Program-made: the position numbers and the translations under genes
Part shown: piece by piece, positions 17,955 to 26,878 of the stretch
Layout: each line of letters begins with the position of its first letter
How positions within the stretch are numbered: the first letter of the stretch is position 1
The notes under the pieces: model-generated
Told to the model about the DNA's origin: nothing
The model's database searches: none
What the model saw: only the letters and a program-made list of their open reading frames with translations
DNA from: Paraburkholderia sp.
GTDB lineage: Bacteria > Pseudomonadota > Gammaproteobacteria > Burkholderiales > Burkholderiaceae
Reading direction: 5' to 3'
DNA length: 64,000 nucleotides
NCBI RefSeq assembly: GCF_024281035.1
Contig: NZ_JAMXLH010000062.1
Location: 1-64,000 of the forward strand

Positions 17955-20807
17955 ATGAAGTCATACCTCGTCGGCATCGACCTCGGGACGAGCAACACCG
18001 TCGTAGCGTACGTCGAGGCGGGCGGCAAGGCGGGCGGCAAGGCGGGCGGCGAGCAGATCCGCGTCTTCGACGTCGATCAGCTCGTGGGGCCGGGCGAAGT
18101 GCACCCGCGGCCGCTGTTGCCGTCCGCGCGCTATCACCCGGCGCAGGGCGAACTGGCGGCAGACGATCTGCGTCTGCCGTGGGGCGTCGCCGATACTGCC
18201 AATGCCGCCGATTCGACCGAAGCGCCGCAGGCCGTGATCGGCCAGTTCGCGCGCACGCTCGGCGCGCAGGTGCCGGGGCGGCTCGTGAGCAGCGCAAAGA
18301 GCTGGCTCTCACACGCATCGGTCGACCGTCTCGCGCCGATCCTGCCGTGGGGCGCGCCCGACGACGCGCGCAAGGTCTCGCCCGTCACCGCCAGCGCGAG
18401 CTACCTCGCGCACGTGCGCGCCGCGTGGAACCGGCGTTTCCCGCATGCGCCGCTCGAAGATCAGGATGTGGTCCTCACCGTGCCCGCCTCGTTCGACGAC
18501 GGCGCGCGCGCGCTGACACTCGAAGCCGCGCGGCTCGCCGGGCTGCCCGCACTGCGCCTGCTCGAAGAACCGCAGGCCGCGTTCTACGACTGGCTGTTCC
18601 ACCATCGCGCGACGCTCGACGCCGAACTCGCCGGCACGCGCCTCGTGCTGGTTTGCGACGTGGGCGGCGGCACGACCGACCTCACGCTCATCAAGGTGCA
18701 GGTGGAGGACGGCAAGCCGCAGTTGACGCGCATCGGCGTGGGCAACCATCTGATGCTCGGCGGCGACAACATGGACCTCGCACTGGCGCATCTCGTGGAG
18801 GCGCGTCTTGCCGCGGCGCAATCGGGCGAGACGCGGCTGTCGGCGGCAAGCCTGTCGCAGCTGGTCGAACGATGCCGCGCCGCGAAGGAACAATTGCTCG
18901 ACGCAGCAGCGCCCGCCAGCGTTCCGATCACGCTGCTCGGCGCGGGCGCGCGGCTCGTGGGCGGCGCGCGCACGACGCAACTGCACCGCGAGGAAGTCGA
19001 GCAGGTGGTCGTCGACGGCTTCTTTCCGCAGACCGGCGTGCGCGAATTGCCGCGCCGCTCGCGTGCGGCGCTGGTCGAATTCGGCTTGCCCTATGCCGCC
19101 GATCCGGCGATCACGCGGCACATTGCGGCGTTTCTGGACCGCTTCGCCGCGCCGTCGCGCGAAGCGTTGGGAGAAGCGGAGAGCGATGCGTCGGATGATG
19201 CACAGGCGCAGTCCGTGCCGGTCCCCGATACGCTGCTCCTGAACGGCGGCGTCTTTCGCGCGCAGGCGCTTTCCGCGCGCCTCGCCGACACGCTCGGCAA
19301 CTGGCGCGGGCACGCTCTGCACGTCCTGCAAAACGATCAGCCGGACGTCGCCGTGGCGCGCGGCGCGGTCGCCTATGCGCTGGCCCGCTCGGGCGAAGCG
19401 CCGCGCATTGGCGGCGGCTCGCCGCGCAGCTACTTCCTCGTGCTGGACGACGCAAACGAGACACCGCGCGGCGTCTGTCTGCTGCCGCGCGGCACCCAGG
19501 AAGCGCACGAAATCCATCTCGACGACCGCGTATTCGCGCTGCGGCTCGGGCACCCCGTGCAGTTCCATCTGGTCTCCACGGTCGCCGATACGGCATGGCA
19601 GCCCGGCGAGCTTGCCGATCTGTCGAGCGGCGACTTCGTGCGCCTGCCGCCGCTCGCGACCGTCGTGCAGCGGGCGGGCGCAAACGCACCGAGCGAGCGC
19701 GAAGTCAGGCTCACGACATCGCTTACGGAACTCGGCACGCTGGAAGTGCATTGCATCGCCACCGACGATCCTTCGCAACGATGGCTGCTGGAATTCCAGC
19801 TTCGGCGCGGCGAGAACGGCGGTGAGACTGGCGACAAAGCGGAAACGGCGCAGCGTCATCCGTTGCTCGACGAAGCCATCGGGCTCATCGATCGGGTATT
19901 CGGGCCGCGCTCGGCAAGCGTCGATCCGAAGGAAGTGAAACGTCTGCGCACGCAACTCGAACAGCGCCTCGGGCCGCGCGAGGACTGGGACAGCGCGCTG
20001 CTGCGCGAACTGTTCGGTGCGCTCTGGGAACGCGCGGGCAAGCGCAGGCGCTCAGCCGATCACGAACGGCTCTGGCTGAATCTCGCGGGCTACTGCGTGC
20101 GGCCTGGCTTCGGCTATCCGCTCGACGCGTGGCGCGTCGAGCAGCTATGGACGCTCTTCGACGACGGCATTCAGCATGTCAACGACAGCCAGGTGTGGTC
20201 GGAGTGGTGGACGCTGTGGCGGCGCGCGGCGGGCGGGCTCGCCGAAACGGCGCAGCAGCAGGCGCTCGAAGCGATGGACTGGCTCGAAGCCGCGGCGCGC
20301 GCCAAGCGCCACAAACTGCCGTTCGATCCGGCGAAGCTGAGCCAGGCCGACATGGCCCGGCTGTACGCCTCGCTCGAACACATTGCGGTCGAGCGCAAGA
20401 TCGAGATTGGCGAGGGCCTGCTCGCGCGGCTTCAGCAGCCCTCGGCGAACCCGCAAAGCTGGTGGGCCGTCGGCCGGATCGGTGCGCGCCAGCCGTTCTA
20501 CGGCAGCGCGCACAGTGTCGTGCCGCCCGAGGTGGCGGCGCGCTGGCTCGACGTCATCCTCGCGGTGAACTGGCGCAAGGTCGAACCTGCGATGTTCGCC
20601 GCCGTGCAGATCGCCAGCATGACCGGCGACCGCTCGCGGGATTTGCCGCAAGCGGTGCGCGACGCCGTCGTCCGGCGGCTCGAATCGGCGAACGCGCCGC
20701 CTGCGTGGATCGCGATGGTCCGCGAAGTGGTGTCGCTCGACGCTGCCGATACGGGGCGCGTATTCGGCGAGGCGCTACCGGCGGGGCTGAAGCTGATCAG
20801 CGGGTAG
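17955..20807 (+). CDS. Hsp70-family protein with C-terminal DUF3731-type domain
   Basis: A 950-aa protein, much longer than DnaK (about 640). The N-terminal ATPase has GIDLGTSNTVVAYVEA at residues 6-21, then a short GGKAGGKAGG insertion, VCDVGGGTTDLTLI near 232 and LLNGGVFRA near 430. After the beta region, a helical C-terminal extension from about residue 635 (HPLLDEAIGLIDRVFG) to the end is rich in Trp and Arg. I associate it with DUF3731, known from Hsp70-like proteins. The start is ATG 17955, 5 bases after the previous stop. It may form a heteromeric ATPase with the first Hsp70 (inference). Confidence 0.86.
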   Translation: MKSYLVGIDLGTSNTVVAYVEAGGKAGGKAGGEQIRVFDVDQLVGPGEVHPRPLLPSARYHPAQGELAADDLRLPWGVADTANAADSTEAPQAVIGQFARTLGAQVPGRLVSSAKSWLSHASVDRLAPILPWGAPDDARKVSPVTASASYLAHVRAAWNRRFPHAPLEDQDVVLTVPASFDDGARALTLEAARLAGLPALRLLEEPQAAFYDWLFHHRATLDAELAGTRLVLVCDVGGGTTDLTLIKVQVEDGKPQLTRIGVGNHLMLGGDNMDLALAHLVEARLAAAQSGETRLSAASLSQLVERCRAAKEQLLDAAAPASVPITLLGAGARLVGGARTTQLHREEVEQVVVDGFFPQTGVRELPRRSRAALVEFGLPYAADPAITRHIAAFLDRFAAPSREALGEAESDASDDAQAQSVPVPDTLLLNGGVFRAQALSARLADTLGNWRGHALHVLQNDQPDVAVARGAVAYALARSGEAPRIGGGSPRSYFLVLDDANETPRGVCLLPRGTQEAHEIHLDDRVFALRLGHPVQFHLVSTVADTAWQPGELADLSSGDFVRLPPLATVVQRAGANAPSEREVRLTTSLTELGTLEVHCIATDDPSQRWLLEFQLRRGENGGETGDKAETAQRHPLLDEAIGLIDRVFGPRSASVDPKEVKRLRTQLEQRLGPREDWDSALLRELFGALWERAGKRRRSADHERLWLNLAGYCVRPGFGYPLDAWRVEQLWTLFDDGIQHVNDSQVWSEWWTLWRRAAGGLAETAQQQALEAMDWLEAAARAKRHKLPFDPAKLSQADMARLYASLEHIAVERKIEIGEGLLARLQQPSANPQSWWAVGRIGARQPFYGSAHSVVPPEVAARWLDVILAVNWRKVEPAMFAAVQIASMTGDRSRDLPQAVRDAVVRRLESANAPPAWIAMVREVVSLDAADTGRVFGEALPAGLKLISG

Positions 20808-20858
20808 CGGCGGGAGGCCGGTGCAGCGCGCGCGGCACGCCGCACGTCATGTGGAACG

Positions 20859-21569
20859 TCACGCTCCCCGGAGCGTGGCGAGCGACACGCGCTGCCGCCC
20901 CTGCCCGTCGAAGTTCTCCGGCGCCAGCCACGCGGCGAACGCACGCTTGAGCGGCGCCCATTCCGTATCGATGATCGAGAACCACGCCGTGTCGCGCGTG
21001 CGCCCCTTGACGATCACGGCCTGGCGGAAAACCCCCTCGAAGCGAAAGCCCAGACGCGCCGCCGCCTTGCGCGAAGGTGCGTTGAGGCTGTCGCATTTCC
21101 ACTCGTAGCGGCGATAACCGAGCGTATCGAACGCGTAGGCCATGAGCAGGTACTGCGCTTCGGTGGAAAGCGGCGTCTGCTGAAGCTGCGGCGAGAACGT
21201 CACACTGCCGACTTCAATCACGCCGTTGGCCGGGTCCTGCCGCATCAGCGCCAGCGTGCCGACCGCGCGGCCCGTCTTGAGGTCGATCACCGCATAGTGC
21301 TTCGGATCCGTGCTGCGCGCCGCGCCTTCGGCGTAGCGGCGGTAATCCTCGCTGGTGTCGAACGGGCCGGCGGAAAGATAGGTCCAGTTCCGCTGATCCG
21401 GCGCGGCGCGAAAGGCGCGATCCAGCTCGTCCGCGTGGCGCGCCGCGTCGAGCGGCTCGAGGCGGCACCAGGTTCCGGTCAGGGTGACATCGGCGGGCCG
21501 CTCGCGCGGTGTCCAGCCAGCAACCGGCTCGCCAATGGGTTGCCCGAATTCGTTGAGGCGCTGTGTCAA
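20859..21569 (-). CDS. GNAT-family N-acetyltransferase (RimJ/RimL-like)
   Basis: A 236-aa acetyltransferase of the RimJ/RimL type. The core contains WCRLEPLDAARHADEL, VGTLALMR (strand 4), IEVGSVTFSPQLQQTPLSTEA and the acetyl-CoA-binding end NAPSRKAAARLGFRFEGVFR. A TTG start at 21569 is chosen because GGGAG sits 7 bases upstream and it begins MTQRLNEFGQPIG; a GTG at 21629 extends the frame by 20 residues but has no such site. Possible substrates are N-termini of proteins or small amines. It is convergent with the Hsp70 operon. Confidence 0.87.
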   Translation of the reverse strand: MTQRLNEFGQPIGEPVAGWTPRERPADVTLTGTWCRLEPLDAARHADELDRAFRAAPDQRNWTYLSAGPFDTSEDYRRYAEGAARSTDPKHYAVIDLKTGRAVGTLALMRQDPANGVIEVGSVTFSPQLQQTPLSTEAQYLLMAYAFDTLGYRRYEWKCDSLNAPSRKAAARLGFRFEGVFRQAVIVKGRTRDTAWFSIIDTEWAPLKRAFAAWLAPENFDGQGRQRVSLATLRGA

Positions 21570-21629
21570 GGTCTGCTCCCGCGAGGGTGGTGAGTGGGGC
21601 GATCGGCTGACGTCTTGCGAGCCGATCAC

Positions 21630-21662
21630 GCGTGAATCAAGCGTAAATCGTGCGTCAAAGCA
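21630..21662. repeat. 11-bp degenerate repeat, three copies, upstream of the GNAT gene
   Basis: Units gcgtgaatcaa, gcgtaaatcgt and gcgtcaaagca lie just upstream of the GNAT coding sequence. The match is weaker than at other loci. Confidence 0.5.
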
Positions 21663-21848
21663 ATGGCGCTTAAGGCGCGAATTTTCTCACCAATCTTTAG
21701 CATCGCTAAGATGCCGTGTCGCATTCGATGAATGCGCGATTGTACGTGCGCGAATTCAATCGTCCAACAAAAGCGGCGTCACGCGACATTCACACCGCGC
21801 GAATATTGGACGCCTATACTGCGCGCCATCCAAACGAGCGCGATCATC

Positions 21849-22298
21849 ATGAGACGAGTTTCAGTGCGACACTCCCCCGTGCATGGCCGGGGCGTCTTTG
21901 CCCTGTGCGCGTTGCGCGCGGGCGAGCGGATCTTCGAATACCGGGGCAAGGTGACCACGTGGCGCGAGGCGGCGCGCCACTGGCAATCGCGCGCCGACTG
22001 CGCGCATACGTTTCTGTTCGGACTCTCCAACGGCCGCGTGATCGATGGCGGACGTGGCGGCAACGGCGCACGCTGGCTCAATCACGCGTGCGCGGCGAAT
22101 TGCGAAACGATCGAAATTGGCGATCGCGTATTCATCGACGCGATCTGCGATATCGATGCGGGCGAGGAACTGTTCATCGATTACGCGCTGGAACTCGAAA
22201 GCGACGCGAGCGACGAAACGCGCCTGATGTACGCGTGCCGATGCGGCGCGCTGAGACGATTTCTCGTCCACACGCACCGAAGCAGTTTATTCGTCTAA
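21849..22298 (+). CDS. SET-domain protein lysine methyltransferase
   Basis: A 149-aa protein made of a bare SET domain. Characteristic blocks are VHGRGVFALCALRAGERIFEY at the start (GxG for SAM binding), WLNHACAANCE near 78 (NHxCxxN pseudoknot) and GEELFIDYALEL near 108, then a post-SET-like CRCG near the C-terminus. This matches eukaryotic-type lysine methyltransferases found in some bacteria. The bacterial targets are unknown here. ATG 21849 is preferred over upstream starts because it begins the domain. Its low-GC downstream flank and stand-alone position leave its role open. Confidence 0.88.
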   Translation: MRRVSVRHSPVHGRGVFALCALRAGERIFEYRGKVTTWREAARHWQSRADCAHTFLFGLSNGRVIDGGRGGNGARWLNHACAANCETIEIGDRVFIDAICDIDAGEELFIDYALELESDASDETRLMYACRCGALRRFLVHTHRSSLFV

Positions 22299-22343
22299 AA
22301 ATTTGTTCAAATACATTAGATATAACTACCAGAAGATCAATAT

Positions 22344-22355
22344 GATTGCGCAATC
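22344..22355. promoter_or_regulatory. Palindrome GATTGCGCAATC upstream of alr
   Basis: A perfect 12-base palindrome in an AT-richer 130-bp gap, 74 bp before the alanine racemase start. It may be an operator; no regulator gene is adjacent. Confidence 0.35.
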
Positions 22356-22428
22356 CACTAGCCCAAGCTAAGTGCGCTGCCTGCAAAACGGGCGGCGCAG
22401 GCCAATCATCTCCGAATCACAAACCGTC

Positions 22429-23517
22429 ATGCCGCGTCCCATCACCGCCCGTATTCATCCCGAAGCCGTCCGCCACAACATCGGACTCATCAAGCAGATG
22501 ACGCCGACGTCCCGGGTCTGGACCGTCGTTAAAGCCAACGCCTACGGTCACGGCATCGAGCGCATTTACCCCGCGCTCGCGCAGGCAGACGGCATCGCCC
22601 TGCTCGATCTCGACGAAGCGGTGCGCGTGCGCGAACTCGGCTGGACGAAGCCGATCTTGCTGCTCGAAGGCATCTTCGAGCCCGTCGACGTCGAACTCGC
22701 CGACAGCCATCGCCTCACCGTCGCTATCCACTGCAACGAGCAGTTGCAACTGCTCGCGGCGGCCAGGCCGCGCCGGCTCATCGACATCATGCTGAAAATG
22801 AACTCCGGCATGAACCGGCTCGGCTTTCGTCCGCAGGTGTTCCGCGACGCGTGGGAGCGTGCAAAGGCGCTGCCGTCGGTCGGCTCCGTGGGACTCATGA
22901 ACCATTTCGCCACGGCCGATGACGGCGCCATCGACTGGCAGCTCGACGAATTCGATGCCGTCACGCAGGGCATGCCCGGCGAGCAGTCGCTCTCGAACTC
23001 GGCGGGCGTGCTCTGGCATCCGCGCGCGCACCGCGACTGGGTGCGGCCCGGCACGATTCTCTACGGCGCGTCGCCCACGGGCGTCGCGCGCGACGTTGCG
23101 GGCTTCGGACTGCGCGCGGCGATGACGCTCACGAGCCGCATCATCGGCGTGCAAACGCTCGCGCCGCAAGAAACCGTCGGTTACGGGCGCACGTTCAGGG
23201 CCGACCAGCCGATGCGAATCGGCGTGGTCGCATGCGGCTACGCCGACGGTTATCCCCGCCACGCGCCGAGCGGCACGCCGATTGCCGTCGATGGCGTGCG
23301 CACGCGCATCGTCGGGCGCGTTTCCATGGATATGCTGACCGTCGATCTCACGCCGTGCCCGCAAGCGGCCATTGGCTCGACAGTCGAACTCTGGGGCGAT
23401 CGGGTGAAGGTGGACGAAGTCGCCGAGGCGTCGGGCACGATCGGCTATGAACTCATGTGCGCGCTTGCACGCCGCGTGCCGGTCGAGGTGAACGAGATGG
23501 TCGGCGAGATGGCTTGA
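22429..23517 (+). CDS. alr: Alanine racemase
   Basis: A 362-aa PLP-dependent racemase interconverting L- and D-alanine for peptidoglycan. The PLP lysine is Lys35 in VVKANAYGHG. The catalytic tyrosine of the second half is in VGYGRTF at about residue 252. CGYADGYPR and GRVSMDM are further family blocks. Length is normal. The start lacks a clear Shine-Dalgarno sequence; ATG 22429 begins at the family N-terminus. It could be the biosynthetic Alr or catabolic DadX type; no dadA is adjacent, so I keep alr. Confidence 0.92.
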   Translation: MPRPITARIHPEAVRHNIGLIKQMTPTSRVWTVVKANAYGHGIERIYPALAQADGIALLDLDEAVRVRELGWTKPILLLEGIFEPVDVELADSHRLTVAIHCNEQLQLLAAARPRRLIDIMLKMNSGMNRLGFRPQVFRDAWERAKALPSVGSVGLMNHFATADDGAIDWQLDEFDAVTQGMPGEQSLSNSAGVLWHPRAHRDWVRPGTILYGASPTGVARDVAGFGLRAAMTLTSRIIGVQTLAPQETVGYGRTFRADQPMRIGVVACGYADGYPRHAPSGTPIAVDGVRTRIVGRVSMDMLTVDLTPCPQAAIGSTVELWGDRVKVDEVAEASGTIGYELMCALARRVPVEVNEMVGEMA

Positions 23518-23534
23518 GCCAGGCATCGCGCGCC

Positions 23535-23540
23535 TATAAT
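23535..23540 (+). promoter_or_regulatory. Possible -10 box TATAAT for the ABM gene
   Basis: A perfect TATAAT just after the alr stop, with TTGAGC 15 bp upstream as a weak -35. An 11-bp repeat in three copies (23571-23603: gcatcgagccg, gcattgaaccg, acatcgaaaca) lies between it and the next gene. Confidence 0.4.
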
Positions 23541-23570
23541 CGAAGTCCGTCCGGCGTGAGCGCGCGCGGC

Positions 23571-23603
23571 GCATCGAGCCGGCATTGAACCGACATCGAA
23601 ACA
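23571..23603. repeat. 11-bp degenerate repeat, three copies, upstream of the ABM gene
   Basis: Three consecutive units gcatcgagccg, gcattgaaccg and acatcgaaaca end 15 bp before the next start codon. Confidence 0.7.
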
Positions 23604-23618
23604 GAAGAGGACCACGGC

Positions 23619-23933
23619 ATGTATATCGCCATGAATCGCTTCAAGGTTGCGCTGGATGAGCAAGCCGCCTTCGAGGACGTGTGGCTCAACCGCGACACGC
23701 ATCTCAAGGACGTGCCCGGTTTCGTCGAATTTCATCTGCTCAAAGGCCAGCAGCGCGACGACCACGTGCTCTACGCGAGCCACACCGTGTGGGCGAGCCG
23801 CACGGCGTTCGAGGACTGGACCCGCTCGGACGCGTTTCGCGCGGCGCATCGCACCGCGGGTAGCACGAGCCGCACGCTGTATCTCGGTCATCCGGAGTTC
23901 GAAGGTTTCGAAGTCGTCCAGACCGTGAAGTGA
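23619..23933 (+). CDS. Antibiotic biosynthesis monooxygenase (ABM) fold protein, HmoA/IsdG-like
   Basis: A 104-aa dimeric ferredoxin-like fold protein of the ABM family. It starts MYIAMNRFKVALDEQAAFE and has VPGFVEFHLLKG and HTVWASRTAFEDWTRSDAFR, which are typical for HmoA-like heme-degrading monooxygenases. A catalytic His/Asn pair could serve in heme degradation, but this family also holds quinol monooxygenases. AAGAGGACC precedes the start. It follows alr in the same direction with its own possible -10 box. Confidence 0.82.
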   Translation: MYIAMNRFKVALDEQAAFEDVWLNRDTHLKDVPGFVEFHLLKGQQRDDHVLYASHTVWASRTAFEDWTRSDAFRAAHRTAGSTSRTLYLGHPEFEGFEVVQTVK

Positions 23934-24373
23934 CGCGTCGCGCCTTGGCCGCCTGTGCCTGTGCGACGGCCCGTCGCCGCATTCCCTGACGCAAACCCGC
24001 TCTCTCGTCGCAGGCCACACCGGCTCCGGCCGGTGTGCGCCTCGCCGTCGCCCAGACGCGCAAGCCGGCCACCCTGGTCGGTTTAATCATCAGACAAAAG
24101 CATCGAAATCCGGCTCCGGCGCCCGTGGCGCTCCGCTGTTGCCGCGCTCGCGCGCCGCATGGGCCGGCGGTTCCGCCTCATTGGCCGTATTGCCGCGGAT
24201 CCGGTCAAAAATCGATGCTCAGCAGCCCTGTTCAGTCCGGATTGTTTACGCGCGGAGAACAGTGAATTCGTTTTTTAGGTATTTACCCTAATCCTACAGA
24301 CTCCTACACTTGCCTCAGTGCTGCATACAACCCTTTCGGCAGCCGAAAAAGACAAATCTTGGAGGTAATAGTC
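23934..24373. other. Intergenic region before the DUF4148 gene
   Basis: No gene is seen in these 440 bases. A 9-bp stem hairpin (24016-24037) lacks a T-tract. The distal part is AT-rich and contains the inverted repeat at 24275-24291. Confidence 0.6.
24275..24291 (+). promoter_or_regulatory. Inverted repeat TTAGG-N7-CCTAA upstream of DUF4148 gene
   Basis: A dyad TTAGG-tatttac-CCTAA about 83 bp before the DUF4148 start, in an AT-rich tract. It could be the binding site of a response regulator or similar. Confidence 0.5.
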
Positions 24374-24631
24374 ATGAAATCGCTCGTTCAAGCTGTTGTT
24401 ATCGCCGCTACCCTTGCCGCTCCGGTTGCTGTTTTCGCCCAATCGAACCAGCCGATGACCCGCGCGCAAGTGCGTGCAGAACTGGTTCAGATCGAAAAGG
24501 CCGGCTACAACCCGTCGCGCGCGAACCCGTATGACTACCCGGCAAACATTCAGGCTGCCGAAGCCCGCGTCGCTGCTGAAAACGCCGCAGTCGGCGGCGT
24601 GGCGAACGGTTCGTCGCAGCAAGGCCAGTAA
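24374..24631 (+). CDS. DUF4148 small secreted protein
   Basis: An 85-aa exported protein. A Sec signal peptide (residues 1-22, VFAQ cleavage) precedes a short mature part with the DUF4148 signature TRAQVRAELVQIEKAGYNPS. The GGAGG ribosome-binding site at 24361 is strong, and a perfect terminator follows, so it may be a highly expressed monocistron. The family is abundant in Burkholderiaceae and of unknown function. Confidence 0.93.
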   Translation: MKSLVQAVVIAATLAAPVAVFAQSNQPMTRAQVRAELVQIEKAGYNPSRANPYDYPANIQAAEARVAAENAAVGGVANGSSQQGQ

Positions 24632-24717
24632 GCTATTGAGCTGATGAATCGCCGTTGCGCTTCGAAGCGCTCTGACGTGGGTATTCCGGTGGTTTCGACC
24701 CGGCGCCCGCGCCCCGA

Positions 24718-24748
24718 AATGGCCCGCAGACAGTGCGGGCCATTTTCG
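24718..24748 (+). terminator. Rho-independent terminator after the DUF4148 gene
   Basis: A perfect 11-bp stem (aatggcccgca pairing with tgcgggccatt), loop gacag, followed by a T-rich tract. Confidence 0.9.
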
Positions 24749-24897
24749 TTTTGTTCACCTTCACATCGCCCTTAAAAACGGGCCTTCGCGCATGCCGACG
24801 CTGCGCGGTCCATCGCTCGATGCGTTCGTGAACCGTCATGTGCATTCACGGTTTGTCCTCCTGATCCGGATCGCGTCGATACGAGCCGCAGCCCGCT

Positions 24898-26640
24898 TCA
24901 ATGCGAATGCCGCGGCACGTCGGCGCCGCGGCAGCCGACAAGGAAATCGAAGTCGCAGCCTTCATCGGCTTGCAGCACGTGGTCGATGTAGAGACTGCGA
25001 TAGCCGCCGAGCTGCACGGGCTCATCCTCCTGCGTCTTCGCCCACTGCGCGAGACGCGCGCGAATCTCGTCGTCGCCGATATCGACGCGCAGCGTTCCCG
25101 CGTCGCAGTCCAGCTCGATCCAGTCGCCGTCGCGCACGACGGCAAGCGGTCCGCCCGCGCGCGCCTCGGGCGCGACGTGCAGCACCACGGTGCCATACGC
25201 GGTGCCGCTCATGCGCGCATCCGAAATGCGCACCATGTCGGTCACGCCCGCTTCGAGCAGTTTCGGCGGCAAGCCCATGTTGCCGACCTCGGCCATGCCC
25301 GGATAACCCTTCGGTCCGCAGTTCTTCATCACGAGCACCGAGTCGGGCGTGACGTCGAGACCGGGATCGGCAATGCGCCGCTTGTAGTCGTCGAAATCCT
25401 CGAACACCACGGCGGGTCCGCGATGCCTGAGCAGCGAAGCCGTCGCCGCCGATAGCTTCAGCACCGCGCCGTTCGGCGCGAGGTTGCCGCGCAGCACGCG
25501 CAGCCCGCCGTCGTGCACGAGCGGCTTGTCGAGCGGCCGGACCACCTCCGCGTCGTGAATGGGCGCTTCGCGCACGTTCTCCCAGAGCGATTTGCCGTTG
25601 GCGGTGAGCGCGTCCGGGTGCGGCAGCAGCCCGGCTTCGCCAAGACGGCGCAACACGGCGGGCAGGCCGCCCGCGTAGTAGAACTCTTCCATCAAAAACC
25701 GGCCCGAGGGCTGCAGATCGACGATGGTGGGCGTGCCGCGCCCAATGCGGGTCCAGTCGTCGAGTTCTAGCGGCACGCCAATACGTCCCGCAATCGCCTT
25801 CAGATGAATGGCCGCGTTGGTCGAGCCGCCGATGGCCGCGTTCGTGCGGATCGCGTTCTCGAACGCCTCGCGTGTGAGCAGCTTCGAGAGGCGCAGATCC
25901 TCCAGCGCCATCTCGACGATGCGCATGCCGGAAAGTTGCGCGAGCACATAACGGCGCGCATCGACGGCGGGAATCGCCGCGTTGTGCGGCAGCGTCACGC
26001 CGAGCGCCTCGGCCATGCAGGCCATGGTCGAAGCGGTGCCCATGGTGTTGCAGGTGCCCGCCGAACGCGACATGCCCGCTTCCGCCGACATGAATTCATG
26101 AATCGAAATGCGCCCGGCTTTCACCTGCTCGCTCAACTGCCAGACCACGGTGCCCGAGCCGATATCGCGCCCTTCGTGTTTGCCGTTGAGCATCGGCCCG
26201 CCGCTCACGACGATTGCGGGCACGTCGCAGCTCGCGGCGCCCATCAGCAGTGCGGGCGTGGTCTTGTCGCAGCCCACAAGCAGCACGACGGCGTCAATCG
26301 GATTGCCCCGTATCGCTTCTTCGACGTCCATCGAGGCGAGATTGCGCGTGAACATCGCGGTAGGCCGCAGATTCGATTCCCCATTGGAGAACACCGGAAA
26401 TTCGACGGGAAAACCCCCGGCTTCGTAGACGCCGCGCTTCACGCGCTCGGCAAGCTGGCGAAAGTGCGCGTTGCAAGGCGTGAGTTCGGACCAGGTGTTG
26501 CAGATGCCGATAATCGGCCGGCCGTCGAACTCGTGATCGGGGATACCCTGGTTCTTCATCCAGCTTCGATACATGAAGCCGTTTTTGTCGACCGTACCGA
26601 ACCACGCGGCCGAGCGAAGCTTCTTCGTATGCGCGTTCAT
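24898..26640 (-). CDS. araC: L-arabonate dehydratase (IlvD/Edd family)
   Basis: A 580-aa IlvD/Edd-family dehydratase. The cluster-binding cysteines are visible in VGCDKTTPALLMG, in AGTCNTMGTA and in CNTWSELTPCN near the start. NAAIGGSTNAAIHL is the family signature. With a sugar 1-dehydrogenase and a 2-keto-3-deoxy-arabonate dehydratase in the same locus, L-arabonate (or the like D-fuconate/D-galactonate) is the probable substrate, giving 2-keto-3-deoxy-L-arabonate. The start is ATG 26640. It is divergent from the first ABC importer. The symbol follows the Azospirillum naming and should not be confused with the AraC regulator. Confidence 0.82.
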   Translation of the reverse strand: MNAHTKKLRSAAWFGTVDKNGFMYRSWMKNQGIPDHEFDGRPIIGICNTWSELTPCNAHFRQLAERVKRGVYEAGGFPVEFPVFSNGESNLRPTAMFTRNLASMDVEEAIRGNPIDAVVLLVGCDKTTPALLMGAASCDVPAIVVSGGPMLNGKHEGRDIGSGTVVWQLSEQVKAGRISIHEFMSAEAGMSRSAGTCNTMGTASTMACMAEALGVTLPHNAAIPAVDARRYVLAQLSGMRIVEMALEDLRLSKLLTREAFENAIRTNAAIGGSTNAAIHLKAIAGRIGVPLELDDWTRIGRGTPTIVDLQPSGRFLMEEFYYAGGLPAVLRRLGEAGLLPHPDALTANGKSLWENVREAPIHDAEVVRPLDKPLVHDGGLRVLRGNLAPNGAVLKLSAATASLLRHRGPAVVFEDFDDYKRRIADPGLDVTPDSVLVMKNCGPKGYPGMAEVGNMGLPPKLLEAGVTDMVRISDARMSGTAYGTVVLHVAPEARAGGPLAVVRDGDWIELDCDAGTLRVDIGDDEIRARLAQWAKTQEDEPVQLGGYRSLYIDHVLQADEGCDFDFLVGCRGADVPRHSH

Positions 26641-26878
26641 GGCAGTGCCTTTTTGGTGACGATGTACTATAAATAGCATGACTATATGCACCGAAGCGAC
26701 CGGGTAAACACCCATCGAAACCCCAATACTCCGTGTATATGGTTTGACTATTGACCTCGGTAGTGATGTTGGCAGTCTCAAAGGCGCGCCACGCTCGTGG
26801 AAGTTTCCGGCCGTATTGGACGATGGGTGTAGCGCCCTGAATTAAACGAATACAACGCAAGCTACATTGGAGACACGC
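26641..26878. promoter_or_regulatory. Divergent promoter region of the sugar-acid locus
   Basis: 238 bases between the dehydratase and the first importer. It is AT-richer than its surroundings and holds an imperfect dyad (ccaATAC-tccgt-GTATatgg, near 26722-26741) and GCAT-gactat-ATGC near 26677. These are candidate sites for the GntR/FCD regulator encoded at 34950. No firm -35/-10 pair could be set. Confidence 0.45.
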
